Shown one piece after another: positions 30,084 through 40,159 of a stretch of 64,000 nucleotides of DNA. The DNA is from Klebsiella sp. RHBSTW-00484 (GTDB lineage Bacteria; Pseudomonadota; Gammaproteobacteria; Enterobacterales; Enterobacteriaceae). The DNA lies in the NCBI RefSeq assembly GCF_013705725.1, contig NZ_CP055481.1, positions 3,410,001-3,474,000 on the forward strand. Direction: 5' to 3'. The position numbers and the translations under genes are program-made. The notes under the pieces were generated by a model. It did no database searches, had not been told where the DNA came from, and saw only the letters and a program-made list of their open reading frames with translations. The first letter of the stretch is position 1. Each line of letters starts with the position of its first letter.

Positions 30084-30344
30084 TATACCCTAAATAATTC
30101 GAGTTGCAGGACAAGGCACTTGTGCCTTGAACAGCGCTTGCGCTGGCCCCGAAGGGGCGAGGCCATAGGCCGAGTAACGCGGCAAGGAAGTGGCAAATTC
30201 GTCGGGAACGAATTTGACCAGCCGAAGGCTGGCCTCCGGTGAGAGGCAGGAGCCTCTCATTAATCCCCAGGAGCTTACTGAAGTAAGTGACTGGGGTGAA
30301 CTGACGCAGCCAACACATATGCAACTTGAAGTATGATGGGTATA
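30084..30344. repeat. Expanded ERIC element (261 bp) carrying a chain of small hairpins
   Basis: The ends (TATACCCTAAATAATTCGAG and AACTTGAAGTATGATGGGTATA split across 30322-30344) and the CCCCAG...CTGGGG core at 30265-30296 are ERIC. Relative to the 127-bp form it has about 134 extra bases at roughly 30110-30260, made of seven consecutive short perfect inverted repeats: 30112-30129, 30132-30145, 30146-30158, 30161-30171, 30194-30216, 30218-30232 and 30240-30259. The 216 bases between it and the yciQ stop at 30561 contain only a weak hairpin (about 30360-30380) and AT-rich DNA. Confidence 0.85.
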
Positions 30345-30560
30345 TACATTTAATCATGAAAGGGCTTAAGGCCCCTGTCATTTCATAAAAAATCACGGTT
30401 CAGGTTAATTTTAAACCCACTGCTACTGCGTCATAAAAACACACATAATATTTAATCACGCACCTATTATAATTTATAGTTTTCATTATTAACCTGTCGA
30501 TAAAAATACACACATTCCATTCAAGTAAGAAAAGACAGCTTCAGCGTACCAGGGCAAATA

Positions 30561-32462
30561 TTACCATCCGCCCCCGCCGCCACCGCCCGCACCGCCACCG
30601 GAAAATCCCCCACCGCTGCTGCTGTTGCGAAAAGCGCTGGTATAGGCCCCGGAACTCAGGTGCGTCTGCAAGGAGAGCAGCGCCCCGGTCCTGGCAATTT
30701 CCGGGGCCACAATCGCTGCAGCCAGAGACGGGGTCAGGCGGTCAGCCCACTCGCTACCCAACCCTGCGGCCACCGCCCAGCTCAGCAACGAAATATCGAG
30801 ACAACGCGATTCGCCTTTGCGTCGTCGACCACTGTGCGTCGCCGCTTCCAGTCTTTGCAGATAGTGGATCACACCCTCGGCCAGGGCAAAGCGCTGTTGC
30901 CCTGATTGCGTAAGCTGCGGCAGAAAGCTAAAGCCCAGCGCGGTGATGTAGCCTGTCAGGCACCAGGCGCTGAAATATCCGGCGGGCATATACCAGTGAA
31001 AAAGCGAATAGCCCATTTTCGCCCATAAAAAGAGAAAAATCAGGCCGCCGCCGATAAGCGGTAAAATCAACGTCGCCAATAAACTCTTGCTAATCGCCTT
31101 GCCGCCATCATGTGCATCCAGTAAAAACACGCTGCTAAACAGAAGCGGGATAAAATAGAAAAAGCCAATAAACCCATCGGTCATCAGCGTCATAGACGTC
31201 CAGCCAGAGCTCTGCACATTAGCCAGGACCAGAGTGGCAAACATCGCCGCCATGCCGCACAGCAGGAAGCTAGAAGGGCGATACCAGGCTCCCTTATGCT
31301 GCTGACGATAGTGTTTCTCCATCCGCGTAAAAGCCTTACGCAACGTTCTATTGTAGCGCCCCTTGAGCACCACCTTATCGCCCTTGCGGAACAACAGTTC
31401 CATCAATAGCTGCTCTTCCTGGGTCGGTATATCGCTTTTTCTGCTCGCCCCCGAGTGAACCCTCACCAGGCATTGCTGCGTTTGGTCACCCGACACGCTC
31501 TCCAGCGCCACCCGCCCCTTCACAATCAGGTTGGTCACATCAGCGCAAAAGCCTTTATCGTCGTAGGTCTGCTTGGCCGCCATGCGCAGATAACCGGGCG
31601 AAAACTCCGTGAACATTGACGTCAGCTCCGGCACGTCAACCGGGGTAAAGCGAGGTCTGCGTAGCCATAAAAACAGAAAATAGACTGCCATTAATCCACA
31701 AGGGATCCACACGACCAACGACGATAGCGTGGGGATAAAAAGATGCGGGAGAAGATGAGTCGCCCGCGGCTCTGCGGCATCAGGCAACAGCGCCCGAGGC
31801 CAGCGATAGAGTACGGTAAAATCCTGCTGGTAGAAGGGTTCGCGGGACTCAATGTGCCCGTCCGGCAGAAGGTGACCATTTTTTAACCTTTCGCCATAAT
31901 CGCCGGTAAAAAAGTCGATATGCTTAAACGGATCCCCTTGAGCATCCGCCAGCTGCAGCGCGAAGCGAACCTGGTATATTTCGAACGACCAGCTATCGCC
32001 GGTGACGTTCCAGATAAGCATGTCATCATCGCCATCGCGAATAAACGCGTTGCTGACCTGATAGTGCACCTGGTAGCGATAGTCGCCTTCCGGCAGAAGA
32101 GTCTGTTCATCCCCCACGACGATTCTCATGGTCCCCCTGTGCCAGCGAAGCTGCCAGGGTTCAGGTTTGCCGTCACGGGTCACGCCGATAACATGATACG
32201 TCAACAGGGCCGCGTTGCCGTCCGGTCGCACCCACATGCGCGGAAGATCGCGGAAAAAACCGTGTTTGATCTGCCTGTTGCGCGCCTGAAAGTGAAGGTT
32301 CTCACGCACATCCAGCACGCCGTCCGGGCGCATGGTGGCCTGAACGTCAAACAGCGCAATAGCTTCTTGCCAGGGAGATAAAACGTCTGAACGCGCATGG
32401 CTGAACGGAGCGCAGAACAGCCACAGCAAAAGAAAAAACCGACACGTCGATGTCCATTTCAT
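30561..32462 (-). CDS. yciQ: YciQ, DUF2207 membrane protein
   Basis: 633 residues (631 in E. coli). A signal peptide (about 1-23) precedes an extracytoplasmic DUF2207 beta domain (about 30-230; LDVRENLHFQARNRQIKHGFFRDLP). A membrane span follows at about 245-265, then a cytoplasmic region, two or three further spans (about 400-500), and a Gly/Ser-rich end (SSGGGFSGGGAGGGGGGGW). Function unknown. It sits between yciO and rluB as in E. coli. Confidence 0.9.
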   Translation of the reverse strand: MKWTSTCRFFLLLWLFCAPFSHARSDVLSPWQEAIALFDVQATMRPDGVLDVRENLHFQARNRQIKHGFFRDLPRMWVRPDGNAALLTYHVIGVTRDGKPEPWQLRWHRGTMRIVVGDEQTLLPEGDYRYQVHYQVSNAFIRDGDDDMLIWNVTGDSWSFEIYQVRFALQLADAQGDPFKHIDFFTGDYGERLKNGHLLPDGHIESREPFYQQDFTVLYRWPRALLPDAAEPRATHLLPHLFIPTLSSLVVWIPCGLMAVYFLFLWLRRPRFTPVDVPELTSMFTEFSPGYLRMAAKQTYDDKGFCADVTNLIVKGRVALESVSGDQTQQCLVRVHSGASRKSDIPTQEEQLLMELLFRKGDKVVLKGRYNRTLRKAFTRMEKHYRQQHKGAWYRPSSFLLCGMAAMFATLVLANVQSSGWTSMTLMTDGFIGFFYFIPLLFSSVFLLDAHDGGKAISKSLLATLILPLIGGGLIFLFLWAKMGYSLFHWYMPAGYFSAWCLTGYITALGFSFLPQLTQSGQQRFALAEGVIHYLQRLEAATHSGRRRKGESRCLDISLLSWAVAAGLGSEWADRLTPSLAAAIVAPEIARTGALLSLQTHLSSGAYTSAFRNSSSGGGFSGGGAGGGGGGGW

Positions 32463-32492
32463 GACTATTCCTTCCGTGGAACAATTGGGAGA

Positions 32493-33113
32493 TTACAAGA
32501 ACGGCTTCACATCGCCTACGCCTTCACGCACCACCACCGGCGCGTCTTCGGTAAGATCGATAACCGTAGTCGGCTGTTGACCCAGGTAACCGCCGTGAAT
32601 AATCAGATCCACCTGTTTCTCAAGGCGATCTTTGATCTCTTCCGGGTCAGATTCGGTAAACTCGCTTCCCGGCAGCATCAGTGAGGTTGAGAGCATCGGC
32701 TCGCCGAGGGTTTCCAGCAGCATCTGCGCAATCGGGTTCGACGGCACGCGCATACCGATAGTTTTACGCTTTTCCTGCAGCAAACGACGCGGCACCTCTT
32801 TGGTCCCTTTGAGGATGAAGGTGTAGTTACCCGGCGTGTTGTTTTTAATCAACCGGAACGCCACGTTATCAACGAATGAATAGGTCGACAGCTCGGATAG
32901 ATCGCGGCACATCAGGGTAAAGTTATGGCCGTTTGGCAAATCACGGATACGACAAATCCGCTCCATCGCACCTTTATCTTCGATTTTGCAGCCTAATGCG
33001 TAACCAGAGTCGGTCGGATATACGATAACCCCGCCTTTACGCACAATTTCCACCGCCTGGTTAATCAACCGTACCTGCGGGTTATCCGGATGGATATAAA
33101 AAAACTGGCTCAT
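32493..33113 (-). CDS. yciO: YciO, Sua5/YrdC/YciO-family protein
   Basis: 206 residues, as in E. coli. The YrdC-like nucleotide/RNA-binding fold is clear (KGGVIVYPTDSGYALGCKIEDK and PGNYTFILKGTKEVPRR). It is a paralogue of the TsaC/YrdC threonylcarbamoyl-AMP synthase; whether YciO makes that compound in vivo is doubtful. It lies 9 bases downstream of rnm in an apparent operon. Confidence 0.93.
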   Translation of the reverse strand: MSQFFYIHPDNPQVRLINQAVEIVRKGGVIVYPTDSGYALGCKIEDKGAMERICRIRDLPNGHNFTLMCRDLSELSTYSFVDNVAFRLIKNNTPGNYTFILKGTKEVPRRLLQEKRKTIGMRVPSNPIAQMLLETLGEPMLSTSLMLPGSEFTESDPEEIKDRLEKQVDLIIHGGYLGQQPTTVIDLTEDAPVVVREGVGDVKPFL

Positions 33114-33122
33114 ACTTCCCTC

Positions 33123-33992
33123 TCAATTTTGTTCTACGGCCACTTCCCAACTGCGCCAGATCCCTTCTACGCCAGCGGGTAGCCAAAGTTTACGGCCCAG
33201 CTCGATCCACGGACAGGGCTGATGGAAATCAGACCCCTGGGAGGCGAGAAGGCCAAACTGCACGGCGTAAGCAGCAAGCTGTGCGCGCTCATGCGGCGCC
33301 TGCTGGCATTGAGCGACTTCCATCGCATCGCCGCCCTGCTCACTAAAATGGGCTAACAATCTTTTCAGCCACTTGGCAGAGAGGTCGTAGCGCCCAGGAT
33401 GGGCAATAACCGCTTTGCCGCCAGAATGATGAATGACATCAATCGCTTGTTTTATTGTACACCACTGTGGCGGAACGTAACCGGTTTTCCCACGCGCGAG
33501 ATATTTCTTAAAGACGTCAGCAATGTTGTTCGCATAACCCCCTTCGACCAGAAAACGGGCGAAATGGCCGCGCGTCACCGCCCCGCCGTCGGCCAGTTTC
33601 AGCGCCCCTTCCCAGGCACCGGGGATCCGTGCTTTATCCAGCCGTTCTGCAATCAGCTGAGCCCGCAGCTGGCGGCGTGCTTTCTGTTCATCAAGTAACG
33701 CGGTCATCGCCGGATGGGCAATATCAATATTCAGCCCGACAATATGAATCTCGTGGTTTTCCCACAGCGTGGAAATCTCCACGCCATTTATCAACGTTAG
33801 CGGTAAACCTGCACGTTCAATTTCCGCTTTGGCGGCGGGGATCGCCGCCACGGTATCATGATCGGTAATCGCCAGGGTGCCGACACGCATCAGGTGGGCG
33901 CGATGAACAAGTTCTTGTGGAGTCAATCGCCCGTCAGAGGCGATGGTGTGGCTGTGCAGGTCGTAAATCACTGCGTAGTTAGTGTCGCTCAA
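33123..33992 (-). CDS. rnm: Rnm (TrpH/YciV), PHP-domain 5'-3' exoribonuclease
   Basis: 289 residues (293 in E. coli) from a TTG start with GGGAG 6 bases upstream. The PHP-domain metal ligands are present (DLHSHTIASDGRL, TDHDT, GVEIST, HPGRYDLS, GSDFH). In E. coli the enzyme, formerly TrpH or YciV, is a 5'-3' exonuclease that trims 5S, 16S and 23S rRNA ends. It lies divergently upstream of trp, as in E. coli, but here a lipoprotein gene intervenes. Confidence 0.92.
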   Translation of the reverse strand: MSDTNYAVIYDLHSHTIASDGRLTPQELVHRAHLMRVGTLAITDHDTVAAIPAAKAEIERAGLPLTLINGVEISTLWENHEIHIVGLNIDIAHPAMTALLDEQKARRQLRAQLIAERLDKARIPGAWEGALKLADGGAVTRGHFARFLVEGGYANNIADVFKKYLARGKTGYVPPQWCTIKQAIDVIHHSGGKAVIAHPGRYDLSAKWLKRLLAHFSEQGGDAMEVAQCQQAPHERAQLAAYAVQFGLLASQGSDFHQPCPWIELGRKLWLPAGVEGIWRSWEVAVEQN

Positions 33993-34058
33993 AAGCGGCT
34001 CCCGATAAAAGAAAAACCGCTTATCTTAGCAGTAGAAACGCTGCCCCAATAGATTTGA

Positions 34059-35336
34059 TTACTGGGAACGGCAATCCTGATACCAATCCTGCCGCTCTTG
34101 CGCATTCATACTTCGCCAGAACGTAAGAAAACGCGTCGCTTTATCCATCCCGTTATCCGCCAGATATTGTAATCGCGCCTCAGCGTCTTGCTCCCGTTGC
34201 CAGCACAGTCTCTTCCACGCCAAATCAAACTGCAATTCAGCCTCGCCGACCGGCCCCAGCAAACGACTCCAGCGCTGTATCTGCGGCTTATCCTGGGCAT
34301 ACTGCGCCTGTTGTTTCATCCAGATAAGCGCAGGAATATCCCCGCCGAGCGCCGCTTTTTCATATAACTTACGAGCTTTCTCCTGGTCCTGCGGTACCGC
34401 GTGGCCTAATTGATAAATTGCCGCCAGAAGGCGCATTGACTCTGGTTGCGTACTGCGCGTCAGCGTCGCAATTCGCGACTCAGGGTAATTTGGCGAATAG
34501 AGTAAAGTGGCAGACTTATCATGCCATGCGATGGCGCCCAGCGGTGCCTGCGCATCCGGGTCACGGGTATAAAAATAGGTGGTACCGTCCGGGTACGTCA
34601 CGGTAGCGTGGTATTTCTTTGTCCAGGCTTTCGGGTCGGTATCCAGCCGGGTCGCGATCTTCACCCGATAATCCGTAGCCATTGTGGGTGATACGTTAAT
34701 AGAGACAGATTTCCCACTGGCGAAATTAATCTCTGACTCAACCCTATAAGCGCTAAACCACTCTGTCGTTTTGCGATCGCTGGAAGCCAGATACTCTTCA
34801 TGGGTTATCCGATCGTTATGCGTTCTCTCAACCGTCAGCGGATAAATTACTGGCGTAAATATGAAGTTGCTCTTTTTATAATCACTCTCTTTATGACTGA
34901 ACGAGTAAATGTAGTAGCGGTGATCTTTGTCTGGCGGCTCGCCTCCGCCTGCCATCACGGTGAACGTCATTTTGAGCTTATCCAGACGCCAACGACACTT
35001 CCCCATTTCGCTGGTGGGGAGCTCCATCTGGTAGTTCTGCTTTTGCGCCATCGCGCTAAAGGTTTTATGAATACCAGACCAGCTATTACGCGCCTTCCAT
35101 TGTGGATCGGTAATATCCCCTCCGGGGAAGATCAGCTCCTTATGGCTACACTGTGAAGACACATAGCTGGCGTCAATCTGCAGCGCCGTATCAACCGGGA
35201 GCTCACCACGCAGCGTGACACTGGGGTCGCCTGGCTTCATACCGATCTGGCTTACTGGCGTATCGCTACAACCCAAAAGCAGCATAGATAGCGCCAGCAC
35301 CGGTGATACCCCGTGACGCAATGCACTTCCTGACAT
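34059..35336 (-). CDS. Lipoprotein with Sel1-like repeats
   Basis: 425 residues from the ATG at 35336, which has an AGGGA site 7 bases upstream and yields a proper lipoprotein signal (LALSMLLLGC, lipobox LLGC); the longer frame upstream is not credible. The central part is beta-rich and the last third contains a Sel1/TPR-like segment (LLAAIYQLGHAVPQDQEKARKLYEKAALGG). Not recognised by name; probably a periplasm-facing membrane-anchored protein. It lies between rnm and the trp promoter and reads away from trp. Confidence 0.7.
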   Translation of the reverse strand: MSGSALRHGVSPVLALSMLLLGCSDTPVSQIGMKPGDPSVTLRGELPVDTALQIDASYVSSQCSHKELIFPGGDITDPQWKARNSWSGIHKTFSAMAQKQNYQMELPTSEMGKCRWRLDKLKMTFTVMAGGGEPPDKDHRYYIYSFSHKESDYKKSNFIFTPVIYPLTVERTHNDRITHEEYLASSDRKTTEWFSAYRVESEINFASGKSVSINVSPTMATDYRVKIATRLDTDPKAWTKKYHATVTYPDGTTYFYTRDPDAQAPLGAIAWHDKSATLLYSPNYPESRIATLTRSTQPESMRLLAAIYQLGHAVPQDQEKARKLYEKAALGGDIPALIWMKQQAQYAQDKPQIQRWSRLLGPVGEAELQFDLAWKRLCWQREQDAEARLQYLADNGMDKATRFLTFWRSMNAQERQDWYQDCRSQ

Positions 35337-35414
35337 ATATTCATCCCTGTTTTTTTGTTTGCGAATCGCAGCATAATCGTTTTTACCTTCCACAACCAAC
35401 AGCTGTAAAAAGAG

Positions 35415-35449
35415 TTGACAATTCGCATTCGAACTAGTTAACTAGTACG
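35415..35449 (+). promoter_or_regulatory. trp promoter and TrpR operator
   Basis: -35 TTGACA (35415-35420), a 17-base spacer and -10 TTAACT (35438-35443). The TrpR operator, a near-perfect palindrome CGAACTAGTTAACTAGTACG at 35430-35449, covers the -10 and matches the E. coli operator base for base. This makes transcription of the operon repressible by tryptophan-bound TrpR. Confidence 0.95.
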
Positions 35450-35475
35450 CAAGTTCACATGAAGGGGTATCAACG

Positions 35476-35538
35476 ATGAAAACGCAATTTATCACTCTGC
35501 ACGGCTGGTGGCGTAGCTCCTGTTTTCGGGCGGCGTGA
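35476..35538 (+). CDS. trpL: trp leader peptide (20 residues)
   Basis: Encodes MKTQFITLHGWWRSSCFRAA with the tandem Trp codons that sense charged tRNA-Trp. The E. coli peptide ends right after ...WWRTS at a TGA; here that codon is TGT and translation runs five more residues to the TGA at 35536-35538. That stop lies inside attenuator segment 2. Confidence 0.9.
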   Translation: MKTQFITLHGWWRSSCFRAA

Positions 35539-35569
35539 TCGCGTTTTGCACTCAGCATACAGATACCCT

Positions 35570-35594
35570 GCCCGCCAATGAGCGGGCTTTTTAT
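35570..35594 (+). terminator. trp attenuator terminator (3:4 hairpin)
   Basis: GCCCGC (35570-35575) and GCGGGC (35582-35587) with a 6-base loop, followed by TTTTTATT. It is the intrinsic terminator formed when tryptophan is plentiful. Segment 2 upstream (about 35529-35550) contains GGCGG, able to pair with segment 3 to give the antiterminator. Confidence 0.9.
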
Positions 35595-35630
35595 TGGACA
35601 AATTATTATACCGAACAGGCGAGAACAATA

Positions 35631-37193
35631 ATGCAAACATCAAAACCGGCACTCGAGCTTCTCACCAGCGACGCCATCTATCGGGAAAACCCGACGGCGT
35701 TATTCCACCAGCTATGCGGTGCGCGACCGGCCACCCTGCTGCTGGAATCCGCGGATATCGACAGTAAGGATGATTTAAAGAGCCTGCTGCTGGTGGATAG
35801 CGCGCTGCGCATTACCGCGCTAGGTGACACTGTCACTATTCAGGCACTCTCCGCTAACGGCACGGCGCTGCTGGATTTGCTGGATAACACTCTGCCCTCG
35901 GGTATTGATAATCAGCGCCAGCCAAATGGGCGGGTGTTAACATTCCCTCCTGTCAGCGCACTGCTTGATGAAGACGCCCGCTTATGTTCATTATCGGTAT
36001 TTGACACTTTCCGCCTGTTGCAAGAGCTGGTTACCGTGCCGCAGGACGAGCGCGAAGCCATGTTCTTCGGCGGACTGTTTGCTTATGACCTCGTCGCCGG
36101 CTTCGAAAACCTGCCGCCGCTGGAAAGCGATACCGCCTGCCCGGATTACTGTTTCTATCTGGCGGAAACGCTGCTGGTTATCGACCATCAGACCAAAAAC
36201 ACCCGCATCCAGGCGAGCCTGTTCACCCCGCTGGAAAGTGAAAAACAGCGTCTGCTACAGCGCATCGCCCAGCTTCGTCAGCAATTGAATGAGCCGCCCG
36301 CGCCGCTGCCGGTGACAACCGTTGCCGAAATGCGCTGCGACTGCGATCAGAGTGATGAAGAGTACGGTGCCGTAGTACGTAAAATGCAGCGCGCCATCCG
36401 CGCGGGTGAAATTTTCCAGGTGGTGCCATCGCGCCGTTTCTCGCTGCCCTGCCCGTCGCCCCTCGGCGCTTACGATGTGCTGAAGAAGAGTAACCCCAGC
36501 CCGTATATGTTCTTTATGCAGGATAACGATTTCACCCTGTTCGGCGCATCGCCGGAAAGCTCGCTGAAATATGACGCCGTCAGCCGCCAGATTGAGATCT
36601 ACCCGATTGCCGGAACCCGTCCGCGCGGTCGCCGTACCGACGGTTCGCTGGACCGCGATCTCGACAGCCGCATTGAGCTGGAGATGCGCACCGATCACAA
36701 AGAGCTTTCCGAACACCTGATGCTGGTTGACCTGGCGCGTAACGACCTCGCCCGCATCTGCACGCCGGGCAGCCGCTACGTGGCCGACTTAACCAAAGTC
36801 GACCGCTACTCCTTTGTGATGCACCTCGTCTCCCGCGTGGTTGGCGAGCTGCGCAACGATCTCGACGTGCTCCACGCCTATCGCGCCTGTATGAATATGG
36901 GCACGTTGAGCGGTGCGCCTAAAGTGCGCGCAATGCAGCTTATCGCCGCCGCTGAAGGCAAACGTCGCGGCAGCTACGGCGGCGCGGTGGGTTACTTTAC
37001 CGCCCACGGCGACCTCGATACCTGCATCGTGATTCGTTCTGCTTACGTGCAGGATGGCATCGCCACGGTACAGGCCGGTGCCGGTATCGTGCTCGACTCT
37101 GTTCCCCAATCTGAAGCGGATGAAACCCGTAATAAAGCTCGCGCGGTGCTGCGCGCTATCGCCCAGGCCCATCACGCGAAGGAGATTTTCTAA
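35631..37193 (+). CDS. trpE: Anthranilate synthase component I
   Basis: 520 residues from the ATG at 35631, equal to E. coli TrpE. It converts chorismate and ammonia to anthranilate in complex with TrpG. The feedback-site LLES element near residue 40 is intact, and the chorismate-binding domain ([35 protein letters not shown]) is complete. It shares one base with the next gene (TAATG), giving translational coupling. Confidence 0.97.
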   Translation: MQTSKPALELLTSDAIYRENPTALFHQLCGARPATLLLESADIDSKDDLKSLLLVDSALRITALGDTVTIQALSANGTALLDLLDNTLPSGIDNQRQPNGRVLTFPPVSALLDEDARLCSLSVFDTFRLLQELVTVPQDEREAMFFGGLFAYDLVAGFENLPPLESDTACPDYCFYLAETLLVIDHQTKNTRIQASLFTPLESEKQRLLQRIAQLRQQLNEPPAPLPVTTVAEMRCDCDQSDEEYGAVVRKMQRAIRAGEIFQVVPSRRFSLPCPSPLGAYDVLKKSNPSPYMFFMQDNDFTLFGASPESSLKYDAVSRQIEIYPIAGTRPRGRRTDGSLDRDLDSRIELEMRTDHKELSEHLMLVDLARNDLARICTPGSRYVADLTKVDRYSFVMHLVSRVVGELRNDLDVLHAYRACMNMGTLSGAPKVRAMQLIAAAEGKRRGSYGGAVGYFTAHGDLDTCIVIRSAYVQDGIATVQAGAGIVLDSVPQSEADETRNKARAVLRAIAQAHHAKEIF

Positions 37194-38788
37194 TGGCCGA
37201 CATTCTGCTGCTCGATAATATCGATTCATTTACCTATAACCTGGCAGACCAACTGCGTTCGAACGGCCATAACGTGGTGATTTACCGCAACTCAGTCCCG
37301 GCGCAGGCGCTGATTGAGCGCATCGGCACCATGAAAAACCCGGTATTGATGCTCTCTCCCGGTCCGGGCACACCGAGCGAAGCAGGCTGCATGCCGGAAC
37401 TGCTGACCCGACTGCGTGGTAAGCTGCCGATTATCGGCATCTGCCTCGGTCATCAGGCCATTGTCGAAGCTTACGGCGGTTACGTCGGGCAGGCTGGTGA
37501 AATCCTCCACGGTAAAGCATCAAGCATTGAACATGATGGTCAGGCGATGTTTGCCGGGTTGACTAACCCACTGCCGGTTGCGCGCTACCACTCGCTGGTC
37601 GGCAGCAATATCCCGGCTGGGTTGACGATCAACGCCAACTTTAACGGCATGGTGATGGCGGTGCGCCACGATGCAGATCGCGTCTGCGGTTTCCAGTTCC
37701 ATCCTGAGTCGATTCTGACCACCCAGGGCGCACGCCTGCTGGAACAAACGCTGGCATGGGCGTTGCAGAAGCTGGAGCAGACCAACACTATCCAGCCAAT
37801 TCTGGAAAAACTGTATCAGGCCGAGACCCTGAGCCAGCAGGAGAGCCATCAGCTGTTCTCCGCAGTGGTGCGCGGCGAAGTCAAGCCCGAGCAGCTGGCA
37901 GCTGCGCTGGTCAGTATGAAAGTGCGCGGTGAGCATCCGCAGGAAATTGCCGGAGCCGCTACCGCGCTGCTGGAAAACGCCGCGCCGTTCCCGCGCCCGG
38001 ATTATCTGTTTGCCGATATCGTTGGTACCGGCGGCGACGGCAGCAACAGCATCAATATTTCGACCGCCAGCGCCTTTGTTGCCGCAGCCTGTGGCCTGAA
38101 AGTAGCGAAACATGGCAATCGCAGCGTATCAAGTAAATCAGGCTCATCTGACCTGCTGGCGGCCTTCGGTATTAATCTCGATATGAATGCCGATAAATCC
38201 CGCCAGGCGCTGGATGAGATGGGCGTCTGTTTCCTGTTCGCACCGAAGTATCACACCGGATTCCGTCATGCGATGCCGGTCCGTCAGCAGCTCAAGACCC
38301 GCACCCTGTTTAACGTGCTGGGGCCGCTGATCAACCCGGCACACCCGCCGCTGGCGCTGATTGGCGTTTATAGCCCGGAACTGGTGCTACCGATTGCGGA
38401 AACCTTGCGCGTACTGGGGTATCAGCGTGCAGCCGTGGTCCACAGCGGCGGCATGGATGAAGTGTCGCTCCACGCGCCGACGGTGGTCGCTGAACTGAAC
38501 AACGGCGAAATCAAGAGCTATCAGCTGACCGCCGCCGACTTTGGCCTGACGCCTTACCATCAGGAACAGTTGGCTGGCGGCACGCCGGAAGAAAACCGTG
38601 ACATTCTGACACGCTTACTACAAGGTAAAGGTGAAGCCGCTCACGAAGCCGCCGTCGCCGCCAACGTCGCCATGTTGATGCGTTTACATGGGCACGAAGA
38701 TCTGAAGGCCAACGCACAGCACGTCATCGAGGTCCTGCGCAGCGGAGCGGCCTATGACAAAGTGACCGCATTAGCGGCAAGAGGGTAA
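37193..38788 (+). CDS. trpD: Bifunctional glutamine amidotransferase / anthranilate phosphoribosyltransferase
   Basis: 531 residues, the fused TrpG-TrpD form usual in Enterobacteriaceae. Residues 1-195 are a class I glutamine amidotransferase with catalytic Cys84 (GICLGHQ) and the HPE dyad near 170. Residues 200-531 are anthranilate phosphoribosyltransferase with the PRPP loop [14 protein letters not shown]. It supplies ammonia to TrpE and makes phosphoribosyl-anthranilate. Confidence 0.97.
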   Translation: MADILLLDNIDSFTYNLADQLRSNGHNVVIYRNSVPAQALIERIGTMKNPVLMLSPGPGTPSEAGCMPELLTRLRGKLPIIGICLGHQAIVEAYGGYVGQAGEILHGKASSIEHDGQAMFAGLTNPLPVARYHSLVGSNIPAGLTINANFNGMVMAVRHDADRVCGFQFHPESILTTQGARLLEQTLAWALQKLEQTNTIQPILEKLYQAETLSQQESHQLFSAVVRGEVKPEQLAAALVSMKVRGEHPQEIAGAATALLENAAPFPRPDYLFADIVGTGGDGSNSINISTASAFVAAACGLKVAKHGNRSVSSKSGSSDLLAAFGINLDMNADKSRQALDEMGVCFLFAPKYHTGFRHAMPVRQQLKTRTLFNVLGPLINPAHPPLALIGVYSPELVLPIAETLRVLGYQRAAVVHSGGMDEVSLHAPTVVAELNNGEIKSYQLTAADFGLTPYHQEQLAGGTPEENRDILTRLLQGKGEAAHEAAVAANVAMLMRLHGHEDLKANAQHVIEVLRSGAAYDKVTALAARG

Positions 38789-38791
38789 ATA

Positions 38792-40150
38792 ATGCAGACC
38801 GTTTTAGCAAAAATCGTGGCCGACAAAGCGATTTGGGTAGAAGCCCGCAAACAACAACAACCGTTAGCCAGTTTTCAAAATGACGTCGTGCCGACGCAGC
38901 GCAATTTTTACGATGCCCTTGCCGGTACCCGCACCGCGTTTATTCTCGAGTGCAAAAAGGCCTCGCCGTCAAAAGGTTTGATTCGCGAAGATTTTGACCC
39001 GGCAACCATCGCCGGGGTCTACAAACATTACGCGTCAGCAATTTCGGTGCTGTGCGACGAGAAATATTTCCAGGGTAGCTTCGATTTTCTGCCGATTGTC
39101 AGCAAAATCGCACCACAGCCGATTCTGTGTAAGGATTTCACCATCGATCCTTACCAGATTTACCTGGCGCGCTACTATCAGGCCGATGCCTGCCTGCTGA
39201 TGCTCTCAGTGCTTGATGATGAACAATATCGTCAGCTTGCCGCCGTCGCGCACAGCCTGAATATGGGCGTGTTGACCGAAGTCAGTAATGAAGAAGAGCT
39301 GGAACGCGCCATCGCGCTGAAGGCCAAAGTGGTCGGTATCAACAACCGCGACCTGCGCGATATGTCGATTGACCTCAACCGCACCCGCACGCTGGCACCA
39401 CGACTCGGCCATGACGTCACGGTGATCAGCGAATCCGGCATTCATACCTATGCCGAAGTGCGTGAACTGAGCCACTTCGCCAATGGCTTCCTGATTGGCT
39501 CAGCGCTGATGGAACACGACGATCTGAACACCGCAGTGAAACGCGTGCTGCTCGGCGAAAATAAAGTCTGTGGCCTCACCCGTGCGCAGGATGCTCAGGT
39601 AGCGTATGAATCCGGCGCCGTATACGGCGGGCTGATTTTCGTCCCCACCTCGCCGCGAGCGGTAAATGAAGCCCAGGCGAAAGCGGTTATTGATAGCGCT
39701 CCCCTGAGCTACGTCGGCGTATTTCGCAATGCGCCGGTGGCAGAGGTTACCGCCCGCGTTGAAAGCCTGAACTTAGCCGCCGTCCAGTTGCATGGTGGTG
39801 AAGACCAGAGCTATATCGATGCCCTGCGCGCTGCTCTGCCGGGCAAGGTGCAAATCTGGAAAGCCCTCAGCGTTGGCGAAACGCTGCCGCAACGTAATCT
39901 GAACCATGTCGATAAATACGTTTTCGATAACGGTCAGGGCGGCACCGGCCAGCGTTTCGACTGGTCTTTGCTGCAAGGTCAGGACCTGCGTAACGTGCTG
40001 TTAGCAGGCGGCCTCGGCGCCGATAACTGTGTAGAAGCCGCCAAAAGCGGTTGTGCCGGACTCGATTTTAATTCAGGCGTGGAGTCACAGCCGGGTATTA
40101 AAGATGCCAGCAAACTGGCCTCGGTGTTTCAAACGCTGCGCGCATATTAA
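38792..40150 (+). CDS. trpC: Bifunctional indole-3-glycerol-phosphate synthase / phosphoribosylanthranilate isomerase
   Basis: 452 residues, the fused TrpC-TrpF enzyme. The N-terminal barrel is IGPS (ECKKASPSKGLIREDFD, and VGINNRDLRDMSID). The C-terminal barrel is PRAI (KVCGLTRAQDA with the catalytic Cys, then GGTGQRFDW). It carries out two consecutive steps of the pathway and starts 3 bases after trpD. Confidence 0.97.
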   Translation: MQTVLAKIVADKAIWVEARKQQQPLASFQNDVVPTQRNFYDALAGTRTAFILECKKASPSKGLIREDFDPATIAGVYKHYASAISVLCDEKYFQGSFDFLPIVSKIAPQPILCKDFTIDPYQIYLARYYQADACLLMLSVLDDEQYRQLAAVAHSLNMGVLTEVSNEEELERAIALKAKVVGINNRDLRDMSIDLNRTRTLAPRLGHDVTVISESGIHTYAEVRELSHFANGFLIGSALMEHDDLNTAVKRVLLGENKVCGLTRAQDAQVAYESGAVYGGLIFVPTSPRAVNEAQAKAVIDSAPLSYVGVFRNAPVAEVTARVESLNLAAVQLHGGEDQSYIDALRAALPGKVQIWKALSVGETLPQRNLNHVDKYVFDNGQGGTGQRFDWSLLQGQDLRNVLLAGGLGADNCVEAAKSGCAGLDFNSGVESQPGIKDASKLASVFQTLRAY

Positions 40151-40159
40151 GGAGCAACA

